A stretch of 64,000 bases of DNA. Source: Scleroderma bovista. Its lineage: Eukaryota > Basidiomycota > Agaricomycetes > Boletales > Sclerodermataceae. Below are positions 56,001 through 64,000 of the stretch, in pieces; position 1 is the first letter of the stretch; each line of letters begins with the position of its first letter. The stretch spans positions 97,347-161,346 of the forward strand of contig JAYMGJ010000196.1 in NCBI GenBank assembly GCA_037178675.1, written 5' to 3'. A program made the translations under genes and the position numbers. The notes under the pieces are model-generated. The model searched no databases and had not been told where the DNA came from. It saw only the letters and a list, made by a program, of their open reading frames with translations.

Positions 56001-56539
56001 TATGAATATTGGGTACATTCAGTAAGTAATGTTCATGTACTGGAACAGCTTCATTGACTATATGCAATTTGTACACAATGAGACTCACCTTCATTGACTG
56101 AAAGTTGCTGAGCACACACAACGCACACAAAATGTGCTAATGCTTCATTGGAAGTGGCATCAATGAAAGCCTCAATGCATTTTTGATGTTCCTGGCAAGA
56201 AGGAAGTTGCATGAATTTGGACAAATCCTTGTCCTTGTCAACCTCTATATCTGATCCAAGTTCATGGACATTGGTGGCAACCTCTTTTCTCCAAATACTT
56301 CAATGACAATCAACCTGACAATCGTGTTGACGCTTGCTTAACAAAGTCTCTTGTTTTTCAGCAGCAACTTTCTGAATGCGAGTCTTGAAATCGTTAGAAA
56401 ACGAACTTGTAGCTTCATAAATGTCCTGCAAAGTTGTTGTGTCAACAGGAAAGGTTCCAGAAGGTGAAGCAGCAAAAACTTCAGCCTTGGTAAGCTTGCC
56501 AAATAACAAAACAATGTCAGGCTGAACAACCACAGCCAT
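53035..56539 (-). pseudogene. Helitron Rep protein remnant, helicase lost
   Basis: From the 5' side (56539) a short N-terminal block (VCVVCAQQLSV region) is followed by a DUF6570-like domain at 55962-55384 (WICDECFNSLVANQLPKLAL, NNLWIGQIPFPLCIL, VFKMYPKDMGRGVNPDH, FRVQRRVVLDALLWLKENNP). Next is an N-terminal Helitron-like domain with LFPYGIGG (~54900) and, from 54511, LWITINPADIHNPV, SNPFAAAKYFCF, GVVEAQGQGSLHLHMLLWLH (the HUH-type HLH motif of the rolling-circle nuclease) and PQVVSYLMGWDNTFQLHHYV. A last block, QLEDYQCRGSDLE, is at 53192-53100. The frame changes several times. The Pif1-like helicase is missing on the 3' side, where an LTR fragment and copy 3 lie. Confidence 0.85.
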
Positions 56540-56792
56540 GGGAAATGTGAGTGCAGATTATAGCATATGGTGAACTACCTTGTCAATCACCCATAGTACA
56601 ACCTCTGTAAGACCCAAAACATTTAGTTGCATGATGTTGACAGAATCACCAGGGGTTGGTTATCTGAAACAGTTGACATGCAACCAAAAAAGGGGTAATA
56701 TCCACTGCAACACTTCAAATCAAATGCCATGGCACTGACAACACTCAAATATATATGTGGCAAGACAGTACATAGTAATTTTATCCCCAACC

Positions 56793-57338
56793 ATGTCCAC
56801 TCTCTTACCTGCCCAAGTATATGCTGAACTGAAAAAAAATGAACACAATACATATGCTGCTACACCAAACATCGGTGATCTTGCAACCTTTTATTACAAT
56901 GGACTTTGTGGAAGCACACTTATTGCCAGGAACACTCAAAGCAATGCCAAAGAATTTGTCCTAAGTGGGATCTTTGAAGTGGATCGTTGAGATTGCTACT
57001 TAAATTCTGACGGGGCTTTCAACCCAAATAACACATTCAGACAAGCCTTCTCTGATGTCAAATTAAATTGCCGTTTGCGCCCTGCAAACCATGATCCAGA
57101 GTTTGCATTTAGTGCTCAAGATTGGCCACTGATAATCAACAACTTGAACAAACTAGAAATGCTTGCACCTCTGGAAAAAGGAGAGGATAGAAGAAATGTC
57201 GTTCACATTGTTCAAGGTGTAGATATCGACGGTGGATTCATCAAAATTGTTCACCCTTTATTTGAAGTATGTGGCTCTTGGAACTCTTTGATGTTAAATG
57301 TCGAACTGACTCTATGTTTTATTATAGCCAAAGGATAA
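56793..57338 (+). CDS. Unassigned coding-like frames divergent from the Helitron gene
   Basis: MSTLLPAQVYAELKKNEHNT opens a 65-residue frame ending at 56990 (FVLSGIFEVDR); a second frame at 57075-57338 reads HDPEFAFSAQDWPLIINNLN and NVVHIVQGVDIDGGFIKIVH. Composition and length suggest a real, possibly two-exon or broken gene. No family recognised. Confidence 0.3.
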
Positions 57339-57339
57339 C

Positions 57340-57839
57340 AATAGCAAGGATGGCATGTTTCATTCCTAATTGTATCTAAACATTCTAAGTACTTGTTATC
57401 CAGCCAACGACAAAGAGACCAAAAATTGGCCTGTTCACGAACAATGCAAAGCCTCCCTGGAAGTAGTGAAATGCACGGGTATGGGTAACCTGTGCAGGTT
57501 ACGGGTACAGGTGCCTATGGGTGCGGGTCATGGATTGTGTTCCAGAACCCGCAGCACCTGTGGCTCAACCCACGGTGACCTGTGTGACATGACTTCCAAA
57601 ACGGGCAATGACATGTCAGTCCACAATGTACTCCTCTTGTATCTTCAAGCTTCTGCATCAACACCTGGGTCCAACGACCCCACAAGTATGTTTATTTTAT
57701 TTTATTTATTTCATTGACAATCTCTTCTTACAGGTCCTCTGCATGCACCCCCATGCACCTATGGCCACACACCGCAACTGCCTGCACATGTGTACATGCA
57801 TGTCTCAAATATGTATGTACCTTTTCTTTCTTTTCTTTC
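57340..57839. other. Spacer with a GGGT-rich patch
   Basis: 57475-57545 has repeated gggt words and a small palindrome (gtaacctgtgcaggttac). No gene recognised. Confidence 0.35.
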
Positions 57840-58335
57840 ATCTCATTTTCCATGACCCACCAGCAGCATTGATGACGCGATCACCACCACAATCACCTGG
57901 ACGACCCACCATCAATGCCGGTTGTACAACAATGGCAACGACGACAGCGTGTCCATGCAATCGCAATGAAGACAACGACAACGAGATGCGCATGGCCAAC
58001 GCCACCAAGACATGACACCAACAACGGCGACAGCGGGTCCATTCCAGGATGACAAAGATGACAAGGCGTACAGCATGGCCAAGCCACCACCACAACAACA
58101 ACGGCGACAATGGGTCCATGACAAAGACAACGACAACAAGACATGGATGGCCAATGCCACTGCGACACAACAACAACAACAACAATGTGACCGACGAGAC
58201 ATGCATGGCATGTGCCACCATATCACAACAACGACAACGGTGGCCACCGGTTTATGCCAGCATGACAAAGATGTCGACGACACTGACGGTGGCCAATGCT
58301 ACCATGTCACAACAAAGACGTCAACGATGGGACGC
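57840..58335. repeat. Third triplet-rich island with degenerate ~85-bp units
   Basis: Units roughly of the form gacatg-catggccaatgccac-catgtcacaacaacaacgac recur five or six times. All frames are long because stop triplets are rare. It abuts copy 4 at 58336. Confidence 0.6.
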
Positions 58336-59631
58336 TGTGAGTCAAAGTGTGGATTTGGGTCGGAGTAATAACCCAAACATAACACCAACAAAGGACTACA
58401 AAAATGTGCAAGTGGTGGTTTACCTCCACGGTGTCCAGAGAGGATGTGCTGAGGAGGGGGGAAGAGGATCTACACCAACAGGGTGATGCAGACGATGATG
58501 CAGGATACTCCTGGGGTACAGGAGCAATAGATGATGAAGGGGATAGGGGTCTGGACTCTTCCTAAAGCCTAGGAAGTGTCAAAGCAGGGATTGGGTTGAC
58601 TGAGGCTGAAACAGCAATACTACACCTAGAGATTGGTGCAGCAAAGGGGCAAGGGGGCTCCTGACGTCCAGAAGCAATGAGAGATGAAGGATTGACTGGC
58701 TAGACTCCACTTGAGCCTAGAGAAATACTTGGACTTGAATAGATTGAATAAAACTTGAATATCAGAGTCTTTAGACCTTCACTGAAGCCTACAAGACTCA
58801 AAGATCTGATGGGATACTGACTGAGAGAGTCTGAGAGAGGGATAATTTCGTGCAATTGGGTCTTTTTCACTGGGCTGAGCCCAGGGGTTTAAATACATGG
58901 GGGGGCACAGCATTAAAGTACAAAAAGAGAAGGAAGTAAGCAGAATTTGTCAAGGATTGGTAAGGGATTGGTAAGAGCTTTGTAAGGGGTTTGTAAGCGA
59001 TCAGTAAGCAAGGGATAAGCAGGAATGAGTAAGCATAGGAAGCATGAATAAGCTGCTCAGTAAAGGAATGAGTAAGCTGCATGACAAGATTGATTGGTAA
59101 GGGAGTGAGTCATCAGCTGAGTAATATACCAAAAATGCGAAAGGGATAGAGTAATACTGATGACAAGAGAGCATCAGTAAGCAAGGGATGAGTCACTGCA
59201 CAGCAGAAGGAGTCATTGATGCACAGCCTAAGAAGTTTGATGGGGGGCTGTGTACCATCAGGAATTTGATGGGACAACAATGGGGAAGATCTGAGATAAA
59301 CAGGGGGATTGATCCGAGACAAAACAGCCACAAGAAGGGTACCAGGGGTCCAGAGGTCTTTTTGGGGTGTCAGCATACACTAAGGTATAGTGCATGTGTT
59401 CTAGCGCCGCTGAAGCGCAACCATGGGCTCCCTTGACGAGCTCTCTTCTGGGAAAGAATGAGAGAGGGTTCTTCTTACTAACAGCACTATAAAGTGGGGG
59501 CATAACTGTCATGGTGCTGGGGGGTGTCGTCTGAAAGTAGGGAAGCAGATAGAGTATTGAATTTGACGCATCCAGGGAAGTGAGACGAACGACAGAGGAA
59601 GATGGTCATGGCAAGTATCTGGGAGGAAGGG

Positions 59632-59917
59632 TGTTGGAGTTATAAACAGATTGTTGTGGTATATTTACCTACTTACATAAGCATGCATCGCACTAGAGTA
59701 GAGTTCCTAGTACCATAGTTCCCTCAGTAGCTTGCCAGCATACTGAGGGTGAGTACCATCTACTAACCACCACACATACTTACTGATACCTTGTAGTTAC
59801 CTACAGGTATATACTAATATAATAGTAGCTTGCCAGCATACTGAGGTTACCTACAGTTCTCCTTCTCCCTTCTTCTACAGGCTAGACCTTCCCTGTGCAG
59901 ACCACCACCTTTCTATA
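59632..59917 (+). mobile_element. 286-bp solo LTR inside copy 4
   Basis: Starts TGTTGGAGTTAT; flanking duplications aaggg at 59627-59631 and 59918-59922. The end reads tctata, whereas another copy at 63811 ends tctataca, so the final CA has been lost. It cuts the element ORF after PSAYGPF. Confidence 0.85.
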
Positions 59918-59934
59918 AAGGGACCATAGGCTGA

Positions 59935-60192
59935 GGGCTCAGGGGACACAGAGACGACCAGAGAAGACTTCTCAAGCTTGACAATAGACCTGAGATGACC
60001 AAAGTACGTCCTTGATGCAGGACTGACGAGGAGAACGCGCTGACCGAGAACGAGAGGGACTGAGGGAGCAGGCTGGGAAGATATGTGCCAGGCAGTGCAC
60101 AGGAACTCTGGGAGAGGCTGTCCTAAGAGCAGGACATAGTGGAGATCTGCAGCAATAGCGGAGAAATGATCCAGAGAAAATACAGCCTCCAT
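59935..60192 (-). pseudogene. Element-encoded ORF, copy 4, cut by solo LTR
   Basis: MEAVFSLDHFSAIAADLHYV to SPEPSAYGPF; the remaining C-terminal third continues on the other side of the LTR (below 59627). Confidence 0.6.
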
Positions 60193-60739
60193 AGTGAGCG
60201 ATGAAGTGAACGTCTGGATTGCGGGGGGAATATCTCTGTGGGAAATGAACGGATTTGCATCGGAACTTGACAGGCAGATAGACCACGCTCTAGGCTTTCT
60301 GACGGTATAGTCACGTGCCTGATAGCTTCAGAAACGATGGAGCTATTCAAAATATCGGAATGCCGGCACTGGGTGCCTAAAAATGACATTTGGGCACTAA
60401 AAATCATTTCTTCTCTTTCTCCTTCGTTTCTCCATCAATTCTTCGGCTTCTTTGATCGTTCTGGTATGGGAGTTGGACTGCAGACATGTGCATTCCTTTC
60501 TCATACCACAATTGATGTTATTCCTTCAGTTTCTTCTGCTTCTTGGCGGTTTTCATGCAATAGATGACTGTCAGCATTGGCATTCATTTCTCGCATCAGG
60601 ATAGTCTTCTTGTGCGATAGATGGCTACGATGAGGGTCCATCGTGCTTATCCTTTGCATAAGGATCATTCAATATAGGCGTTATCTTCCATGTTCACTGT
60701 ACCAAACCTGTTTGGTGTGTGACACTGTGGGAATTGATG

Positions 60740-61380
60740 CTGGTGCAGAACCACTGGGCATGGCACCCATGGGCTTGTTACCCATGGGTCGACTACTAGG
60801 CCCCTGGCCTTAATAACATTTAGCTTATAATACCTGTATATATGTATTACTTACCACCTCCATTGCCATCTATCCACCGTGCTTTCTTTGGCGGGCCTAC
60901 CTTGAATGTCGCGGGACCTGTGGGTGCCTTGCCAATATCGTTTCTGGCTCCTGGTCTTCCTTGCTATGCTGTTGGTCCTCTTCATCAGTAGTGGTATCTG
61001 TTCAATCCATCAGAAATTGTTGTTAGAACTAGCCAATATATAACCTCCTGCACATCGCTTGGACTGGGCACCCGCGGGCTTTTTACCTGTGGGTCCACTA
61101 CTTCTTCCCTGGTCTGAATAATGTTTAGTCAATAATACCCGACCCTATGTATTACATACCACCACTATTCCCATCTGTCCGACGTGCATTCTTTGGTGGG
61201 CGACCTTGAATTTTGCCGGACCTGCAGGTGCCTTGCCAACATGGTTTCTGGGTTCAGTATCTGCTTCTTCATCTTCCTCACTATATTCCTCGTCCTCTTG
61301 ATTGTCAGTAGTGGTATCTATCCAGTGTGTCAGTAACTACCACGGGACCCAGTCAATATATACTTTCCTGTACGTCTCCT
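60740..61380 (-). repeat. Two-copy tandem duplication, ~310-bp unit, covering an exon
   Basis: 60740-61060 and 61061-61380 share the order: (t/g)gggca-ccc-gggctt-tacc-gtgggtc, cctggtct-aataatgttta, tgtattacttacc, gcgggacctg-gggtgccttgccaa and cagtagtggtatct. On the minus strand each copy can encode KAP(T/A)GPA(T/K)FK... followed by a Lys/Arg-rich DGN-x-GG end. Confidence 0.7.
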
Positions 61381-61875
61381 TTTGCCTAAACTCTTTGCAG
61401 ATGGCTCATTGGGTTTGCTGACCACAGGCTGTGTTGATCCGTCTTCTTGAATTTGAAGATGTCCGCAGGATTGGTATCCTGCTGGCCTTTCCACCATTCC
61501 AGGATTTCTGTTACTTCATTGTTGTTAAACCAGGTCGGTTCTTTGAATGATACATGGGAGGGAAGATAGCGGTTTGAAATGTAGGTACTTGTGTCCTCCA
61601 CAATTGCACCCCAGGGGATGGACGACGACGCCCGCCCACACACCTTTCCTGAGGGGTGCAATATGTATATATCATTGAAAGCTGGTAAGGGACTTACAGT
61701 AATGGTAGGCCACAAATGCCCGCATGACATCTTTCTTCTCTTGCGCACTCATGTTCAATATGATTGGGATCCGCAGTGTACCATCATCTCCCATTGGGAG
61801 TTCTGCATCTGGCCACTTCTTCCCCTTTCTTACCTTTGTCCTCCGCAATGCTTCCTCCTCTCCACTTTCCTCCAC
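60760..61875 (-). CDS. Unassigned gene, divergent from the DUF6589-type gene
   Basis: The first exon (61875-~61695) starts MEESGEEEALRRTKVRKGKK and has MSAQEKKDVMRAFVAYHYC. After a gtaagt...cctcag intron an exon (61630-61386) reads SIPWGAIVEDTSTYISNRYL and FNNNEVTEILEWWKGQQD. Downstream acidic and Lys/Arg-rich exons lie in the tandemly duplicated region. The first junction does not keep frame as drawn, so the model is tentative or the gene is decayed. No family recognised. Its start is only ~30 bp from the DUF6589-type coding region on the other strand. Confidence 0.4.
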
Positions 61876-61904
61876 ATCATTGTCCTTGTCCTGGCCGAAT
61901 CAAA

Positions 61905-63341
61905 CAGATTCCCCTTGTGAAAACACCAATATTAGCAGCTTGTGCAATGGATGTCAACAATTCAACTGTCAGTGGAAACATTCAAGCCATTATAGAACTC
62001 CTCCAACAGGGTGGGATTACTGATCCCTCTGACAAGTGTGCCAACTCACCAGACATATCACAATACATGATTTTGGTCCATGGAGATCTTGGCACAGGCA
62101 AATGAATCTAGGCCATACAGCTTCATCATTCAATTGAAGCGACCCCCTGGAATCGCTTCCAGCATGTCATGTTCATCCCTGGTCTGTTTCACCTGAAGAT
62201 GGCCTGTGTAGATGCCCTATAGCACTGCTTTATCCTCCCACCAAGCTCACAAGAGGACAAGACTAGCCTGATGCGAGACATTGCTCAGCTTTGACCACGA
62301 GAAACAGGAATCTATGCTACCAAACCTGGTTTCTGTCAAATGCATCAACTAGTCAATCATGCTGGAATCTCTCGGTGCCTCAACTGCTGGAGGGCATATA
62401 TCAAAAAAAAAAATACCCAGATATTGCTGGTACCCTTGAAAGCTTTGCTGCTCTTCAACCAGCACTCAGTGACCTACAAGAAATGGCTCGTGAGATTTCA
62501 TGAACATATGTTGCTACACATTGCCTGCAATGCATGCGCCTGAAACCCACAGCTGAACAAGACTTACAATTTGAAAATGCACTCCTCTTGAACAAGTATT
62601 TCCTTCTGTATGAGGAATTGTCACTTGCAATGAACTGTGGAGACATTGGATGGGTCGAGTACTGCATAGTTAGCTGGATTCCTATTTTCAAGGCTGTTGG
62701 GAAGCACAAGTATGCAGCATACATGACAATCTTGATCAATGTACACTTTGTCTATCCAGAGGGTCTCAGGTTAGTAACTCCGTGGGCCCATGATATGCAG
62801 ACATGATTGCTTACCTGTGACAGCCGTGCAATCCACTATCACATCCTTGTGAATCCCACAGGCCAGCCAATGAAATGGCGAGCCGTTGACTGGTGTGTTG
62901 AACTCAATAATCTCTTTACAAAGGTGAACGATCTCCTTGGCAACAGAAAACAATCTAATCAGTTATTTCTAGGTAAAAAATGGGGGCAAGAATTCAAACC
63001 GCTCAGTTGAACGGATCATCCTCGAGTCACCCCTTGTACAAGTGTACCATAATGTTCAAGGGCTCATACAGAAAACCTTTGCCGTAACCCACACCACCTT
63101 GAATCATAGAGCTCCAGACATGAACAAGACATTTCAGCAGGTACAAGAAAGACTAGCAGTAAACTCACCACATGTAATAGCACGAGGAAGAGGAAGTCAA
63201 CACAAAGTAGAAGATCTTCATGATAAAGGGCATGAAATGATGGACAAAGCAGAGAAGGGTATAGAGATTACGAGGGAAGACAATGATGACAGTGGAAGGG
63301 GAAGCACAGAGATGGATGATATTATAGTAGACCTATTATAG
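61905..63341 (+). pseudogene. DUF6589-type transposon-associated protein, decayed
   Basis: Blocks in order: AACAMDVNNSTVSGNIQAII, MILVHGDLGTGK (~62070), ATPWNRFQHVMFIPGLFHLK (~62140), PRETGIYATKPGF, NALLLNKYFLLYEELSLAMN, KHKYAAYMTILINVHFVYPE, VNPTGQPMKWRAVDWCVELN (~62850), LESPLVQVYHNVQGLIQKTF and NHRAPDMNKTFQQVQERLAV (~63090), with a charged tail to 63341. This is the pattern I associate with DUF6589-containing proteins of Agaricomycetes, usually found with transposons; function unknown. Stops are TGA and TAG at 62104-62112, TAG at 62220-62222, TGA at 62293-62295 and TGA at 62804-62806, plus frame changes. Some fit C-to-T loss of CGA or CAG. Confidence 0.8.
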
Positions 63342-63587
63342 TAGATGTTTCTATGCCACAGCAAATGATCAGTGAGAATGTGACATCAGTGAGCCTAAGG
63401 ACACCCACATTTTCCTTATTCACAGCCTCAGCACTGTTTGATGAGTGGCTTTGGAAAATATGATTCCATGCTGCAATGGACATGATAGGTATCATCAGGT
63501 AACTGCAACAAAATAATATAGTATACCATTATGTCCTTCACAACCACACGCACTACACTTATTGCAGCACTTCACTGCTACTTCTGG

Positions 63588-63667
63588 TGTCACGCATCAA
63601 ACAGGTTTGGTACAGTGAACATGGAAGATAACACCTATATTGAATGATCCTTATGCGAAGGATAAGC
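63588..63667 (+). mobile_element. Terminus of a fifth copy of the unnamed element
   Basis: TGTCACGCATC, hairpin atcaaacaggtttggt and the following ~50 bp match the end of copy 4 (60640-60724) in reverse. The copy is cut off at ~63667 by an LTR fragment. Confidence 0.7.
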
Positions 63668-63811
63668 ACACATATACTGATACCTTGTAGTTACCTACAG
63701 GTATATACTAATATATCAGTAGCTTGCCAGCATACTGAGGTTACCTACAGCTCTCCTTCTCTCTTCCTTCAGGCTAGACCTTCCCTGTGCAGACCACCAC
63801 CTTTCTATACA
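63668..63811 (+). mobile_element. 3' part of an LTR of the TGTTGGAG family
   Basis: Matches the second half of the solo LTR at 59632-59917, ending ...accacctttctataca at 63811. The 5' half is missing. Confidence 0.75.
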
Positions 63812-64000
63812 TACTTCAGCACTGTCTTCTGAGGAGCCACAGCCAAAGTTAGGGCAGCCTCGCCATCTACACATACGCTATACAGAAGATCATCCAAGAG
63901 CCAAGACACATTGGCAGGTAATGCATTGCAAGAATCACAACATACTCCCCAATATTTCAGGTCCATGGTTTCCCAAATTTGATGATGAAGAACAACATGA
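63812..64000. other. Window end, no gene recognised
   Basis: Could be flanking DNA or the start of an internal retrotransposon region following the LTR; too short to tell. Confidence 0.3.

Larger units (their letters stand above)
58336..60724 (-). mobile_element. Unnamed element, copy 4 (family B), with nested solo LTR
   Basis: Plus-strand ends are TGTGAGTCAAAG and GTGTGTGACA; hairpin accaaacctgtttggt near 60700. Colinear with copy 3 (same orientation) except for a 286-bp solo LTR. Without it the length is about 2.1 kb. I could not find a clear target duplication (flanks gacgc / ctgtg). Confidence 0.78.

Noticed and set aside
50869..60724. Copies 3 and 4 as the two LTRs of one retrotransposon
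   Set aside because: The sequence between them holds Helitron remnants, unassigned frames and a low-complexity island, no gag-pol; copy 3 is truncated inside.

Overview
The window reads as nuclear DNA of a filamentous basidiomycete, most likely an Agaricomycete. Host-type genes have short (47-69 bp) GT-AG introns, and the mobile-element content is typical of that group: a HET-domain gene, a KDZ transposase with a CxC2 cysteine cluster, a DUF6589-type gene, a Helitron Rep with a DUF6570-like N-terminus, a Tad-like LINE and a chromodomain Gypsy element. No RNA gene or CRISPR array was recognised. The species is not assigned.

Layout. 1-553: 3' part of a dual-specificity phosphatase gene. 3068-4496: decayed HET-domain gene, interrupted at 4497 by a 1.6-kb near-perfect palindrome (two 595-bp arms, 130-bp loop, one arm carrying a 278-bp insertion). 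6.1-11.9 kb: mostly non-coding, with two triplet-rich low-complexity islands. 11934-13342: the one clearly intact host gene, an eight-exon ZIP-family zinc transporter. 14.6-34.8 kb: a Tad-like LINE on the minus strand that has served as landing site for a chromodomain Gypsy element (17087-24096), a 1242-bp solo-LTR-like element (24212-25453) and a Copia element (27656-33587). The Gypsy element itself holds a 626-bp solo LTR (22094-22719). Each insertion has a clean 5-bp target duplication, and removing them leaves a LINE coding region of about 5.97 kb.

35.7-64 kb: a graveyard of transposon-associated genes (RecQ-like helicase fragment, an unassigned five-exon gene, split CxC2-KDZ transposase, Helitron Rep, a short divergent gene and a DUF6589-type gene). 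Four copies, plus one terminus, of an unnamed 2.0-2.4-kb element are scattered among them. Its ends are TG...CA, it has a terminal hairpin, internal TATA and AATAAA signals, and it carries a conserved ORF of about 130 codons. It looks like a giant solo LTR with an ORF in its U3 part. Copy 2 splits the KDZ gene and copy 3 ends it.

The elements show readable replication signals: in Gypsy, a -1 frameshift site with stem-loop and a primer-binding site complementary to its own predicted mRNA 5' region; in Copia, a primer-binding site matching the anticodon arm of initiator tRNA-Met; in the LINE, an overlapping stop-start (ATGA). Decay is dominated by C-to-T changes at CpG. Most LTR-LTR differences lie at CpG positions, and all six stops inside the Gypsy and Copia pol frames are TGA, where CGA (Arg) is the likely ancestor.
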